The notes beneath the pieces were generated by a model. The model did no database searches. It saw nothing but the letters and a program-made list of their open reading frames with translations, and was not told the DNA's origin. From assembly GCF_012911845.1 (NCBI RefSeq), contig NZ_JAAXCU010000043.1, positions 62,001 to 126,000 on the forward strand: a stretch of DNA of 64,000 nt, read 5' to 3'. A program made the position numbers and the translations under genes. This DNA is from Bacillus sp. RO2. Lineage in GTDB: Bacteria > Bacillota > Bacilli > Bacillales > Bacillaceae_I. Shown here piece after piece: positions 1 to 8,555 of the stretch. Position 1 is the first letter of the stretch. Each line of letters begins with the position of its first letter.

Positions 1-1033
1 AATCGCAGATGAGTTCGGCGACCGTTTTGTCCAAGAATCTGAAGAAGACCGCCGCAGCTTTTTCCGTGAGTACGGCTTAAAATACGAAATGAAAAAATTG
101 CAACAGGACTTAGAAGAGTTCCGTGTCCGCTTTGACGTTTGGTACTCCGAGACTTCCCTTTATAATAACGGGAAAATCGACGATGCAATGGCAACCCTTC
201 GTGAACAGGGTCACATCTACGAAGAAGAAGGAGCAACTTGGTTCCGTTCAACAGAATTCGGCGATGACAAAAACCGTGTACTAATTAAAAATGACGGATC
301 TTACACGTATTTAACTCCCGACATCGCGTACCATCAAGATAAACTAAAACGCGGCCATGACAAGCTTATTAACATCTGGGGAGCAGACCACCACGGCTAT
401 ATCCCTCGTATGAAGGCAGCCATTGAAGCGCTTGGTTACGGAAAAAACGCACTGGAAGTGGAAATCATCCAGCTTGTCCACCTTTTCCAAAACGGGGAAA
501 AGATGAAAATGAGTAAGCGTACCGGTAAAGCTGTAACCATGCGCGACTTGATGGAAGAAGTGGGCTTGGATGCCGTACGTTATTTCTTTGCGATGCGTTC
601 AGGCGATACGCATTTAGATTTTGATATGGACTTAGCAGTATCCCAGTCTAACGAAAACCCGGTGTTCTATGCTCAATACGCGCACGCTCGTATTTGCAGC
701 ATGCTTCGTCAAGGGGAAGAGCAAGGTCTAAGCCTAGAAGGGGACTTTGCGCTAGAACACATCTCTTCTGAGAAAGAGATTGACCTTTTGAAAAAGCTTG
801 GGGAATACCCACTTGCAGTAGCGGAAGCGGCAGAAAAACGCATCCCTCACCGAATTACGAATTATACATTTGAACTTGCTTCCGCACTTCACAGTTTCTA
901 TAATGCGGAAAAAGTATTAGACCCTGACAACCAAGAAAAATCAAGAGCACGTCTAGGTTTGATGAAAGCTGTTCAAATCACGCTCCAAGATGCACTTAAG
1001 TTGATCGGAGTTTCAGCACCAGAGAAAATGTAA
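1..1033 (+). CDS. argS: Arginyl-tRNA synthetase, 5'-truncated by window edge
   Basis: Charges tRNA-Arg in the cytoplasm. The window opens inside the gene; the frame starts at base 2 and about 343 codons remain, roughly the last 60% of a ~556-residue class I enzyme, so the HIGH motif lies outside. The class signature KMSK is encoded at 506-517 (context [10 protein letters not shown]). The segment beginning [13 protein letters not shown] is typical of the C-terminal DALR-type anticodon-binding domain. The stop TAA is at 1031-1033, followed within 15 bases by a strong hairpin terminator. In Bacillus, argS lies on this side of the uvsE-rpoE-pyrG region, which supports the call. Confidence 0.97.
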   Translation, partial: IADEFGDRFVQESEEDRRSFFREYGLKYEMKKLQQDLEEFRVRFDVWYSETSLYNNGKIDDAMATLREQGHIYEEEGATWFRSTEFGDDKNRVLIKNDGSYTYLTPDIAYHQDKLKRGHDKLINIWGADHHGYIPRMKAAIEALGYGKNALEVEIIQLVHLFQNGEKMKMSKRTGKAVTMRDLMEEVGLDAVRYFFAMRSGDTHLDFDMDLAVSQSNENPVFYAQYAHARICSMLRQGEEQGLSLEGDFALEHISSEKEIDLLKKLGEYPLAVAEAAEKRIPHRITNYTFELASALHSFYNAEKVLDPDNQEKSRARLGLMKAVQITLQDALKLIGVSAPEKM

Positions 1034-1045
1034 GACAAAGACCAA

Positions 1046-1085
1046 AAAGCTCTCTACTAGAAATTAGAGTAGAGAGCTTTCTTTT
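1046..1085 (+). terminator. Intrinsic terminator of argS
   Basis: A perfect 13-bp stem (1046-1058 with 1068-1080), 9-nt loop, ends in a T-rich run. It starts 12 bases after the argS stop. Confidence 0.88.
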
Positions 1086-1133
1086 GGCCAAAATAACAAC
1101 ATAAGATAAAAACAACAAGGGAGTTTTTCAACA

Positions 1134-1310
1134 ATGAAAGAAAGTTTATTAGCCCTAGCAACAGGCATGGTCGTAGGATTTCTCTTCGCCCTGTTTCGCC
1201 TGCCAATCCCAGCACCGCCCGTATTCTCCGGCATCGTAGGAATCGTCGGTATCTACCTCGGCTACCGCCTATTCACCTGGATAGCACCAATTTTTCAATC
1301 AAGCAACTAA
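1134..1310 (+). CDS. Small XapX-domain membrane protein, 58 aa
   Basis: A 58-codon gene from ATG 1134 to TAA 1308-1310, preceded by AAGGGAG at 1118-1124 with 9-nt spacing. The product has two hydrophobic segments (residues ~4-22 and ~31-50) joined by the motif RLPIPAPP, followed by GIVGIYLGYR. This is the layout of the XapX (DUF1427) family of tiny membrane proteins found next to xanthosine-transport or unrelated genes; the function is unknown. It stands alone between the argS terminator and a palindromic REP element that separates it from convergent uvsE. Family assignment rests on motif recognition. Confidence 0.8.
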   Translation: MKESLLALATGMVVGFLFALFRLPIPAPPVFSGIVGIVGIYLGYRLFTWIAPIFQSSN

Positions 1311-1315
1311 AAAAG

Positions 1316-1366
1316 AGAGGGGTCTGACTCTTCACCGCTTTAGAGCGGTGAGGGTCAGACCCCTCT
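1316..1366. repeat. REPIN-like palindrome (GGGGTCTGAC family), likely bidirectional terminator
   Basis: Two inverted copies of the GGGGTCTGAC word (1319-1328 and 1354-1363) flank an inner palindrome (TTCACCGCT/AGCGGTGA). Outer arms are 1316-1328 and 1354-1366. It sits exactly between convergent xapX-like and uvsE genes with A-rich and T-rich edges, so it could end both transcripts. It belongs to the REP family seen at nine other places in the window. Confidence 0.75.
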
Positions 1367-1390
1367 TTACCTCTTTACCTCTTTATCCCT

Positions 1391-2344
1391 TCACCACTCT
1401 ACCGCGCCGCCACCCAGACGTTTGACGCCACGAATTTTCGCGATTTCTTCGCATAGTTGCAGTGCGGCTTCATCTTTCCGTTTTGCTTCTATCATAAAGT
1501 CCACATCCTGCCCCAAGTCGACTGCCACTTTCAAAAATTCCATGATAAATTGCAGATCCACAAAGTCCGCATGGTGTCTCAATTTCTTTTCCGAAATAGG
1601 GGAGGAGATATGTATCTTTGGAATGATGCCAATATCTTTCCACGTTCCATACACACGTGGCAACAATTCCTCCCATGACACAGAACTTGGATTGGCGTAT
1701 TCATGATGGTAATCAAAAGCAAGCGGGAAACCAAGCTCCTCGCACAACACTAACGTTTCCTCCGTTGTGTAAGTCTTATCATCGTTCTCCAACGTCATGC
1801 GTGCCCGGACCTCATCTGGTAACGACAAAATATTCTCACGGAACCTCTCCACCGCAAGCTCCTTGTTCCCATAAGCACCACCAACATGGATATTGATCGT
1901 ACCCTCATCCTCTAGCCCCATCGCTTTCAACATCTCATAATGGTACACCATATCAATCACTGCATTCTCAGTAATATGCGGTTTATCACTCGTAAACAAC
2001 GTGAATTGGTTTGGGTGGAAACTTGACCGCATGCCATACCGTTTTACCAAATCGCCAATCTCCTTGAATTCATCACCAAACTCTCGAACAAAGTCCCACT
2101 TCACATCAGGGTGGGTGGCAAGCGGAACGATGGAGGAGGAGAAGCGGAAGACTTGAATTTCATGTGCGATGCAAAAATAGATCGTTCGCAAAGTGTTCCG
2201 TAAATTTTCACGTGTGACGGCCAATAATTTGTCCTTCTTTTCAGCATCACCCAGCTGCTTGTACCGAGTATAGGTCAACGCGCGGGCAGGGGATGCCTCC
2301 CACAACGTCCAAGATTGTGAAACAAATCCAAAGCGAATACGCAT
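1391..2344 (-). CDS. uvsE: UV DNA damage endonuclease
   Basis: UvsE/UvdE nicks DNA 5' to UV photoproducts and abasic sites, starting an alternative excision repair pathway. The 317-residue product starts MRIRFGFVSQS, and carries the conserved blocks RFSSSIVPLATHPD, RSSFHPNQFTLF, INIHVGGAYGNK, LENDDKTYT, DYHHEYANP and KIHISS, which supply the metal-binding His/Glu/Asp residues of this TIM-barrel family. The ATG at 2344-2342 has AAGGAGT about 7 bases upstream on the minus strand. It corresponds to B. subtilis ywjD, next to the cardiolipin synthase ywjE as here. The 39-nt gap and shared direction suggest co-transcription from clsB. Confidence 0.95.
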   Translation of the reverse strand: MRIRFGFVSQSWTLWEASPARALTYTRYKQLGDAEKKDKLLAVTRENLRNTLRTIYFCIAHEIQVFRFSSSIVPLATHPDVKWDFVREFGDEFKEIGDLVKRYGMRSSFHPNQFTLFTSDKPHITENAVIDMVYHYEMLKAMGLEDEGTINIHVGGAYGNKELAVERFRENILSLPDEVRARMTLENDDKTYTTEETLVLCEELGFPLAFDYHHEYANPSSVSWEELLPRVYGTWKDIGIIPKIHISSPISEKKLRHHADFVDLQFIMEFLKVAVDLGQDVDFMIEAKRKDEAALQLCEEIAKIRGVKRLGGGAVEW

Positions 2345-2383
2345 CTTACCAGACTCCTTTTCAACAGCTTACCATGCCTCATC

Positions 2384-3589
2384 TTACAACAATGGCGCAA
2401 TAATCTTGGAAAGCTTTTCTTTTCCTTTATCCATCCAAGTTCTGTTTCGGATAAACGCAAGCGTCAACTTTTCCGAATTGTGAATGTCCTTATGGATTTC
2501 TTGAACAGTCTTGTGCACAAACTCTTTATCAAAAATTAAGCAATTGATTTCATTGTTCAAAAAGAGGCTGCGCTTATCAAAATTGGCAGTCCCAATATCA
2601 CAAGTATGGTCGTCAATCACGACAACTTTCGCATGATAAAATCCAAGATAGAAACGATACACATCGGCACCTGCTTCTATCAGCGTTGCGAAATAAGGGA
2701 ACGCTGCATCCATCACCAGCGCATGGTCCGCTTTGGCAGGAACAAGAATCGTCACCTTCACGCCGCGGCTGATAGCGTCTAATAATTCATCCAACAAGGA
2801 TTCACTCGGAATAAAGTAAGGAGTACAAATGATGATGGAAGTTTCCGCTTTTTGAATTAATTTATAGAATGTTTCCGTCAAATGGCCGCCATTCGTTGGT
2901 ACCAGTTTGTGCGTAATGGGTCCTTTCGGAAGTTCTGGATAATACCTTTCGCCCCACTCGCTGGTTGGAAAATCACCGGCTTGCTCCCAGTTTTGGATAA
3001 ACTGTGACTGAAGGTCCTGAACACCTTCCCCCTCAAGTTTAAGATGGTAGTCGCGCCAAACGCCAAACTCCGGATCTTGACCCAAATATTCTTTTCCAAT
3101 ATTGAAGCCACCGACATATCCTATTTTTCCGTCAATCACCGTAATCTTTCGGTGATTTCGCTGATTAATACTGAAAAAAAAGAATGGGAATGCGGGCTTG
3201 TGATAAACCTCTACTTCGATACCGTGCTTTTCGAGGTCTTTAATGGTTTCTTTTTTTATATCAAAGGATCCAAAATAATCAAGAAGGAGACGAACCTCCA
3301 AACCCTGATCTGCCTTATCTTTTAAAATGGACAAAAATTCTTTGCTCGCATGATCGTTTCGTACCATGTAAAAGAGGGAATGAATGTGATTGGTGGCATG
3401 ACGCATATCGTGAAATAAATCCTTATACAGCAAGTTGCCATCGGCATAGAGCAAAATCTCACTCTGCCTTTTCGGAAACTTCAACCTTTTGATTTCTTTT
3501 AAATGCTTTTTTCTCCCCAGATGTAAATCAAGTGCCAACCAAGCAAACACAAGTACAATCGCGCCGATAATGTAAAATGCAATTTCCAT
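2384..3589 (-). CDS. ywjE: Cardiolipin synthase family phospholipase D-like protein (YwjE type)
   Basis: Membrane phospholipid transferase that makes cardiolipin from phosphatidylglycerol. After an N-terminal hydrophobic segment (residues ~2-19) there are two phospholipase D domains, each with an HKD signature: NHRKITVIDGKIGYVGGFN in the first half and FYHAKVVVIDDHTCDIGTAN in the second. At 401 residues it is close to B. subtilis ClsB/YwjE and shorter than ClsA-type enzymes with two N-terminal TM helices. A longer reading with ATG at 3616 is possible, but the ATG at 3589-3587 has GGGAGG seven bases upstream while the outer one has no good site, so I choose the inner start. Confidence 0.9.
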   Translation of the reverse strand: MEIAFYIIGAIVLVFAWLALDLHLGRKKHLKEIKRLKFPKRQSEILLYADGNLLYKDLFHDMRHATNHIHSLFYMVRNDHASKEFLSILKDKADQGLEVRLLLDYFGSFDIKKETIKDLEKHGIEVEVYHKPAFPFFFFSINQRNHRKITVIDGKIGYVGGFNIGKEYLGQDPEFGVWRDYHLKLEGEGVQDLQSQFIQNWEQAGDFPTSEWGERYYPELPKGPITHKLVPTNGGHLTETFYKLIQKAETSIIICTPYFIPSESLLDELLDAISRGVKVTILVPAKADHALVMDAAFPYFATLIEAGADVYRFYLGFYHAKVVVIDDHTCDIGTANFDKRSLFLNNEINCLIFDKEFVHKTVQEIHKDIHNSEKLTLAFIRNRTWMDKGKEKLSKIIAPLL

Positions 3590-3709
3590 CCTTTTCCCTC
3601 CCGAAAACACGTCCATATAGTTTTTACTTATTCCAGCGTTCTTATCCTACAACTAATTACCCATACCCTAATTCGTCGAAAAATAAAGCCGATATTTAAG
3701 TTAAATGTG

Positions 3710-3738
3710 TTGACTGAATGCTCATTCAGTTATAAGAT
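3710..3738 (+). promoter_or_regulatory. Sigma-A promoter of fadF
   Basis: TTGACT at 3710-3715, 17-nt spacer, TAAGAT at 3733-3738. The spacer contains almost all of a perfect palindrome (3714-3729), so a repressor there would block RNA polymerase directly. Confidence 0.72.
3714..3729. promoter_or_regulatory. TetR-type operator in the fadF promoter
   Basis: CTGAATG-CT-CATTCAG is a perfect 16-bp inverted repeat placed between -35 and -10. A near-identical site is at 6042-6057 before the thiolase gene. As I recall, the B. subtilis FadR consensus has a longer gap between the TGAATG and CATTCA arms, so the regulator may instead be the TetR protein encoded at 11296-11955. Confidence 0.68.
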
Positions 3739-3854
3739 ATAGGTAAATTACTAAAGTTCTGAAAATTATATTCTTTCCAAACATTGAGGCTCTTTCGTAG
3801 AAAAAAACACGTAAACGGCCGACAGTAAAAGGGGACACGAAAGGAGTGGGAGAT

Positions 3855-5972
3855 GTGAGTAACGGTTTGTTAATTGCCAATTGGATTTTAACGATAATTG
3901 TAACCGCTTACGCATTATCGCTATTTGTTTACTTGATCAGAACAAGAATTCAATTCATCAAACTTGGGAAAAAAGTTGAATTCGACAACAAAGTGAAAGA
4001 ACGATTAGACAAAGTTTGGGTCAATGTTTTTGGCCAGAAAAAATTATTGAAGGATAAGAAAAGTGGGATAATCCACGTCATGTTCTTCTATGGATTTCTT
4101 ATGGTTCAGCTTGGGGCGCTGGACTTGATCATCAAAGGGCTTGTTCCAAACGCGCATTTGCCGCTTGGACCATTATATCCGGCCTTTACGTTTTTCCAAG
4201 AGCTAGTAACGCTAATGATTCTAGTTGCGGTTGTTTGGGCCTTCCACCGCCGCTATGTAGAAAAGTTAGTTCGTTTAAAAAGAGGCTTTAAATCAGGCCT
4301 AGTATTATTATTCATTGGCGGATTAATGCTTTCTGTTTTATTTTCAAACGGAATGGGACTTATCTGGCATGACCACGGCTTAACATGGAGTGAGCCGGTT
4401 GCATCCTTATTCGCACTCATGTTCAGCTGGATCAATGAAACGGCTGCCATTGCATTATTCTACGTCGGCTGGTGGATCCATCTTTTATTCTTATTAACAT
4501 TCTTGGTGTACGTACCGCAATCCAAGCACGCGCATTTGATTGCAGGGCCTGCAAACGTATTTTTCCACCGTACAACGAACCCAGGAAAGCTTGAGAAAAT
4601 TAATTTTGAAGACGAAACACAAGAAACATTTGGTGTTGGAAAAGTGGAAGATTTCACCCAATACCAATTAATCGATATGTACGCCTGTGTGGAATGTGGA
4701 CGCTGTACCAACATGTGTCCGGCAACAGGCACAGGAAAAATGCTCTCACCGATGGATTTGATCGTGAAAATTCGTGATCACTTAACAGACAAGGGAGCGG
4801 CCATCACGTCTAAATCCCCTTGGGTACCAACATATGCGTTCAATAACACGCATGGAAACCAGCTTGCCATGATGTCGGCTGCCGGAAAAGGTGCACAAGA
4901 AAGTGCAGCAACAATCGAATACAGCCCGAGCCTGATTGGCGATGTCATCACAGAAGAAGAGATCTGGGCATGTACGACCTGTCGTAACTGTGAGGACCAA
5001 TGTCCAGTAATGAACGAGCATGTAGATAAAATCATCGACCTTCGCCGTTACCTGGTTCTTACAGAAGGGAAAATGGATGCAGATGCACAGCGAGCTATGA
5101 CCAACATCGAACGCCAAGGAAATCCTTGGGGTCTAAACCGTAAAGAACGTGAAAACTGGCGAGATGCAGCACCGGAAGTAAGCATTCCAACGGTAAAAGA
5201 AATGAAGAAAGCAGGCGAAGAGTTTGAGTATCTGTTCTGGGTAGGATCCATGGGATCTTTCGACAATCGTTCTCAGAAAATCGCCATCTCCTTTGCAAAA
5301 TTAATGAACGAAGCTGGCGTGAAATTCGCGATTCTCGGCAACAAGGAGAAAAACTCCGGAGATACGCCGCGCCGCCTAGGAAACGAATTCCTATTCCAAG
5401 AGCTTGCAACAAGCAATATTGCGGAATTTGAGAAAAACGAAGTCAAGAAAATCGTCACAATCGACCCGCATGCTTATAACATTTTTAAAAACGAGTACCC
5501 TGATTTCGGTCTAGAAGCCGAAGTCTACCACCATACAGAAGTCTTAGCCGAACTTGTAAAAGAAGGTAAGCTGACACCAGTACACGAGGTAAAAGAAACC
5601 ATCACGTATCACGATTCCTGCTACCTCGGAAGATACAACGAAGTCTACGAGCCGCCTCGTGACATCCTAAAAGCCATCCCAGGCGTCAAAGTGGTCGAAA
5701 TGAACCGCAGCCGCGAAACGGGAATGTGCTGTGGAGCCGGTGGAGGACTCATGTGGATGGAAGAAGACACAGGCACGCGCGTCAACGTCGCCCGTACCGA
5801 ACAAGCACTTGAAGTCGCACCAAGCGTCATCAGCTCCGGCTGTCCTTACTGCTTAACGATGCTATCTGACGGCACGAAAGCAAAAGAAGTAGAAGAAAAC
5901 GTCGGCACATACGACGTAGCAGAACTACTAGAACGCTCCGTCATCGGTGAAAAACAAGAATTAGTATCCTAA
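3855..5972 (+). CDS. fadF: Membrane iron-sulfur oxidoreductase of fatty acid degradation (FadF/YwjF)
   Basis: Predicted electron carrier between acyl-CoA dehydrogenase flavoproteins and the quinone pool. The N-terminal ~240 residues hold about six membrane helices. Then come two 4Fe-4S motifs (CVECGRCTNMCP near residue 278 and CTTCRNCEDQCP near 373), and a C-terminal cysteine-rich CCG domain pair with DSCYLGRYN and MCCGAGGG. This resembles heterodisulfide reductase subunit D fused to a subunit E-like membrane part. GTG 3855 has AAGGAG 8 bases upstream; the in-frame GTG at 3846 overlaps that site, so I start at 3855 (705 aa, the length I recall for B. subtilis YwjF). A TetR-type operator lies in its promoter. 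Confidence 0.92.
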   Translation: MSNGLLIANWILTIIVTAYALSLFVYLIRTRIQFIKLGKKVEFDNKVKERLDKVWVNVFGQKKLLKDKKSGIIHVMFFYGFLMVQLGALDLIIKGLVPNAHLPLGPLYPAFTFFQELVTLMILVAVVWAFHRRYVEKLVRLKRGFKSGLVLLFIGGLMLSVLFSNGMGLIWHDHGLTWSEPVASLFALMFSWINETAAIALFYVGWWIHLLFLLTFLVYVPQSKHAHLIAGPANVFFHRTTNPGKLEKINFEDETQETFGVGKVEDFTQYQLIDMYACVECGRCTNMCPATGTGKMLSPMDLIVKIRDHLTDKGAAITSKSPWVPTYAFNNTHGNQLAMMSAAGKGAQESAATIEYSPSLIGDVITEEEIWACTTCRNCEDQCPVMNEHVDKIIDLRRYLVLTEGKMDADAQRAMTNIERQGNPWGLNRKERENWRDAAPEVSIPTVKEMKKAGEEFEYLFWVGSMGSFDNRSQKIAISFAKLMNEAGVKFAILGNKEKNSGDTPRRLGNEFLFQELATSNIAEFEKNEVKKIVTIDPHAYNIFKNEYPDFGLEAEVYHHTEVLAELVKEGKLTPVHEVKETITYHDSCYLGRYNEVYEPPRDILKAIPGVKVVEMNRSRETGMCCGAGGGLMWMEEDTGTRVNVARTEQALEVAPSVISSGCPYCLTMLSDGTKAKEVEENVGTYDVAELLERSVIGEKQELVS

Positions 5973-6041
5973 TAGAATAATAGAACCCAGCATACAAGGT
6001 GTACGTAGTTCTCTACGTGCACCATATGCTTTTCACCAAAA

Positions 6042-6057
6042 CTGAGCGCTCGTTCAG
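6042..6057. promoter_or_regulatory. Second TetR-type operator upstream of thiolase operon
   Basis: CTGAGCG-CT-CGTTCAG, an inverted repeat with one mismatched pair and the same 2-nt centre and flanking A/T (ACTGA...TCAGT) as the fadF operator at 3714-3729. It suggests one repressor controls both transcripts. Confidence 0.65.
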
Positions 6058-6075
6058 TTTTAAAAGAATAATAAT

Positions 6076-6089
6076 TGTAAGCGGTAACA
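6076..6089. promoter_or_regulatory. cre site (CcpA) upstream of thiolase operon
   Basis: TGTAAGCGGTAACA matches the catabolite-responsive element consensus TGWAANCGNTNWCA at all defined positions. CcpA repression of the mmgABC genes is established in B. subtilis, so carbon catabolite control here is plausible. Confidence 0.65.
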
Positions 6090-6106
6090 AATTGTTTGTT
6101 GAATAT

Positions 6107-6237
6107 CCCCTTATTGATTGTAGTGGAGGGGATGAGACTCCTACGGGAGGAAGGGACAGGGAAGACCCCGCAACGAAGTGAGGAGGCTTCCGGACCGCCC
6201 GTGGAAAGCGAACCCCCGCAACGGAAATCAATGAGGG
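6107..6237. repeat. ~130-bp palindromic element, copy A
   Basis: Ends pair as TTATTGATT with AATCAATGA. Internal blocks match the other copies: GAGACTCC, GGGAGGAAGGGACAGG, CCCCGCAACGAAGTGAGGAGGC, CCGCCCGTGGAAAGCGAA. Copy B follows 33 bases later. Confidence 0.8.
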
Positions 6238-6270
6238 TGTGAAAAGGTCATATAAGTTATTAAAAACTTA

Positions 6271-6400
6271 CCCAGTTGCTTGGAGTGCAAGGTGTGAGAC
6301 TCCAGCGGGGAGAAACGGTTGGTTGAGACCCCGCAACGAAGTGAGGAGGCTCAAACACCGTCCCGCGGAAAGCGAACACCTGGAACGCAAAGCAACTGGG
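6271..6400. repeat. ~130-bp palindromic element, copy B
   Basis: Perfect 11-nt terminal inverted repeat CCCAGTTGCTT/AAGCAACTGGG, different in sequence from copy A but equally complementary. Internal blocks are conserved (GTGTGAGACTCC, GAGGAGGCTCAA, CCGTCCCGCGGAAAGCGAA). Confidence 0.85.
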
Positions 6401-6443
6401 AGTAAGTGCAAATTTTTTAAAAATAAAAAGGAGGAAATCAACC

Positions 6444-7622
6444 ATGGGAAAAACAGTAATCGTTAGTGGAGTCCGTACACCAATCGGCCGTTTCGCAGGA
6501 GGATTAAGCGCACTATCAGCCTCAGACCTAGGAGCAGTTGCCATCAAAGAAGCACTAAACAGAGCAAACCTATCCGGCGACCAAGTAGGCGAAGTCATCA
6601 TGGGCACCGTCCTTCAAGGTGGCCAAGGTCAACTTCCATCCCGCCAAGCCTCCCAAAAAGCAGGCCTGCCATGGGAAGTACGCACCGAAACCATCAACAA
6701 AGTATGCGCATCGGGCATGCGCAGCGTCACACTAGGCGATATCCTTATTCGTTCCGGTGAAGAAGAAGTCATCGTCGCAGGTGGAATGGAATCCATGAGC
6801 AACGCTCCATACATGCTTCCAAAAGCAAGATGGGGACTTCGCATGGGCGACAGCACCGTACAAGACATGATGGTGCATGACGGACTTACTTGTACCTTCA
6901 CAGGCGTTCACATGGGTACCTACGGAAACAGTGTCGCAAACGAAATGGAGATCAGCCGTGAAGACCAAGATGCATGGGCATTCAGAAGTCACCAACGCGC
7001 CATTGAAGCAACGGAGAAGGGATATTTTACAGATGAAATCGTCCCAGTGTCTGTACCACAGCGAAAAGGTGATCCGATTGTTGTTAGCAAGGATGAGTCT
7101 CCTCGAAAAGATACATCCATTGAGAAACTTGCGTCATTAAGACCGGCGTTCGACCATGACGGAACAATTACAGCAGGAAACGCGCCCGGTGTGAATGACG
7201 GAGCCAGTGCACTTGTGTTAATGAGTGAGGATCGTGCGGCAAAAGAAGGGAAAGAAGTACTCGCCACTATCCTTGGGCATGCCTCCATTGCAGTGGAAGC
7301 AAAGGATTTCCCGAAAACTCCAGGACTTGTCATCACCGAACTATTAAAGAAAACAGGAACGAAGCTTGAAGAGATTGACCTCTTTGAAATAAACGAAGCA
7401 TTCGCAGCGGTAGCACTAGCTTCTGCAAATCTAGCAGGACTGGATCTGGAAAAGGTGAATGTAAACGGCGGAGCGGTAGCACTTGGACATCCGATTGGGG
7501 CAAGTGGAGCACGCATCATCGTTTCATTGATCCATGAGCTGAAGCGCCGCGGCGGCGGTCTTGGAATTGCTTCTATCTGCTCAGGCGGCGGACAGGGCGA
7601 TGCAATTTTGATTCAAGTATAA
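6444..7622 (+). CDS. mmgA: Acetyl-CoA C-acetyltransferase (thiolase)
   Basis: Thiolase that cleaves 3-ketoacyl-CoA with CoA, or condenses two acetyl-CoA. The 392-residue product shows the acyl-accepting Cys88 in INKVCASGMRS, His349 in GHPIGASGAR, the second catalytic Cys379 in CSGGGQGD, and the NEAFA block. ATG 6444 has AAGGAGG 9 bases upstream. It opens a run with a 3-hydroxyacyl-CoA dehydrogenase (27-nt gap) and an acyl-CoA dehydrogenase, the same three activities as the B. subtilis mmgABC genes. The short family length and sequence favour the biosynthetic/short-chain type over FadA. A TetR-type operator and a cre site lie upstream. Confidence 0.94.
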   Translation: MGKTVIVSGVRTPIGRFAGGLSALSASDLGAVAIKEALNRANLSGDQVGEVIMGTVLQGGQGQLPSRQASQKAGLPWEVRTETINKVCASGMRSVTLGDILIRSGEEEVIVAGGMESMSNAPYMLPKARWGLRMGDSTVQDMMVHDGLTCTFTGVHMGTYGNSVANEMEISREDQDAWAFRSHQRAIEATEKGYFTDEIVPVSVPQRKGDPIVVSKDESPRKDTSIEKLASLRPAFDHDGTITAGNAPGVNDGASALVLMSEDRAAKEGKEVLATILGHASIAVEAKDFPKTPGLVITELLKKTGTKLEEIDLFEINEAFAAVALASANLAGLDLEKVNVNGGAVALGHPIGASGARIIVSLIHELKRRGGGLGIASICSGGGQGDAILIQV

Positions 7623-7649
7623 GCGAAAACTTTTAGGAGGAATCAGAAC

Positions 7650-8504
7650 ATGACAATTCAAAAAGTAATGGTAATTGGAGCAGGACAGATGGGCTCAGGC
7701 ATCGCGCAGGTTTGTGCGATGGCCGGGTATGACGTATATATGAATGATTTGAAGCAGGAATTCTTGGAGCGCGGGATTGCGGGTATTACGAAAAATTTGA
7801 GCAGGTCTGTGGAAAAAGGGCGTATGACAGAGGATGAGAAAGCAGCTGTACTTGGTCGCCTGCAAACAACCACTACCCTTGAAGATGCCAAGCATGTCGA
7901 CATCGTCATCGAAGCGGCAGTGGAAAATATGGACATCAAAAAGAAGATTTTCTCAGAGCTTGATCAGCACGCTTTGGCTCATACCATTTTAGCGACAAAT
8001 ACATCTTCGCTTCCAATCACGGAGATTGCTGCAGCGACTGGCAGACCGGAAAAGGTAATCGGGATGCACTTTATGAACCCTGTTCCTGTCATGAAACTGG
8101 TAGAAATTATTCGCGGCTTGCAGACAGCAGACGAAGTGTATGGCGCAATTGAAGATATGACGAAAAAGCTATCCAAGGTACCGGTGGAAGTGAACGATTT
8201 TCCTGGATTCGTTTCTAACCGTGTGTTGATGCCGATGATCAATGAGGCAATTTTCACAGTTTACGAGGGCGTGGCAACACCGGAAGCAATTGATGAAGTC
8301 ATGAAACTTGGCATGAACCATCCGATGGGGCCGTTGACGCTTGCGGATTTTATCGGACTTGATACGTGCCTGTATATCATGGAAACGTTGCATGAAGGCT
8401 TTGGCGATGACAAATATCGTCCATGTCCGTTGTTAAGAAAATATGTGAAAGCTGGTTGGCTGGGCCGCAAGACTGGCCGTGGGTTTTATACGTACGAGAC
8501 ATAA
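7650..8504 (+). CDS. mmgB: 3-hydroxybutyryl-CoA (3-hydroxyacyl-CoA) dehydrogenase
   Basis: Oxidises 3-hydroxyacyl-CoA to 3-ketoacyl-CoA with NAD. The 284-residue product begins with a Rossmann motif GAGQMGSG (residues 10-17), has the catalytic His140 in [15 protein letters not shown], and the C-terminal dimer domain with [16 protein letters not shown]. It has the single-domain Hbd/MmgB length, with no fused enoyl-CoA hydratase. ATG 7650 follows an AGGAGG site by about 11 bases. It lies 27 bases after the thiolase and 51 before an acyl-CoA dehydrogenase, so the three probably form one transcript. No enoyl-CoA hydratase is encoded in the window. Confidence 0.94.
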   Translation: MTIQKVMVIGAGQMGSGIAQVCAMAGYDVYMNDLKQEFLERGIAGITKNLSRSVEKGRMTEDEKAAVLGRLQTTTTLEDAKHVDIVIEAAVENMDIKKKIFSELDQHALAHTILATNTSSLPITEIAAATGRPEKVIGMHFMNPVPVMKLVEIIRGLQTADEVYGAIEDMTKKLSKVPVEVNDFPGFVSNRVLMPMINEAIFTVYEGVATPEAIDEVMKLGMNHPMGPLTLADFIGLDTCLYIMETLHEGFGDDKYRPCPLLRKYVKAGWLGRKTGRGFYTYET

Positions 8505-8555
8505 GAGGGTAATGAGGGGTATTTTTACTAGACAGCAGGAGAGGGGACGAATAGC

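Larger units (their letters stand above)
5973..6443. other. 471-bp regulatory and repeat-filled spacer fadF-thiolase
   Basis: Holds, in order, a TetR-type operator, a perfect cre site and two copies of the ~130-bp palindromic element (copies A and B). No open frame in it has a credible ribosome binding site. A clear -10/-35 pair was not found. Confidence 0.7.

Noticed and set aside
3714-3729. Canonical B. subtilis FadR operator
   Set aside because: The arms are the same (TGAATG/CATTCA) but the gap is 2 rather than the longer gap of the consensus I know, so I report it as a TetR-type site without naming the regulator.
6989-7519. Minus-strand frame of 176 codons opposite the thiolase
   Set aside because: Shadow frame; Ser/Pro-rich nonsense-like product with no binding site.
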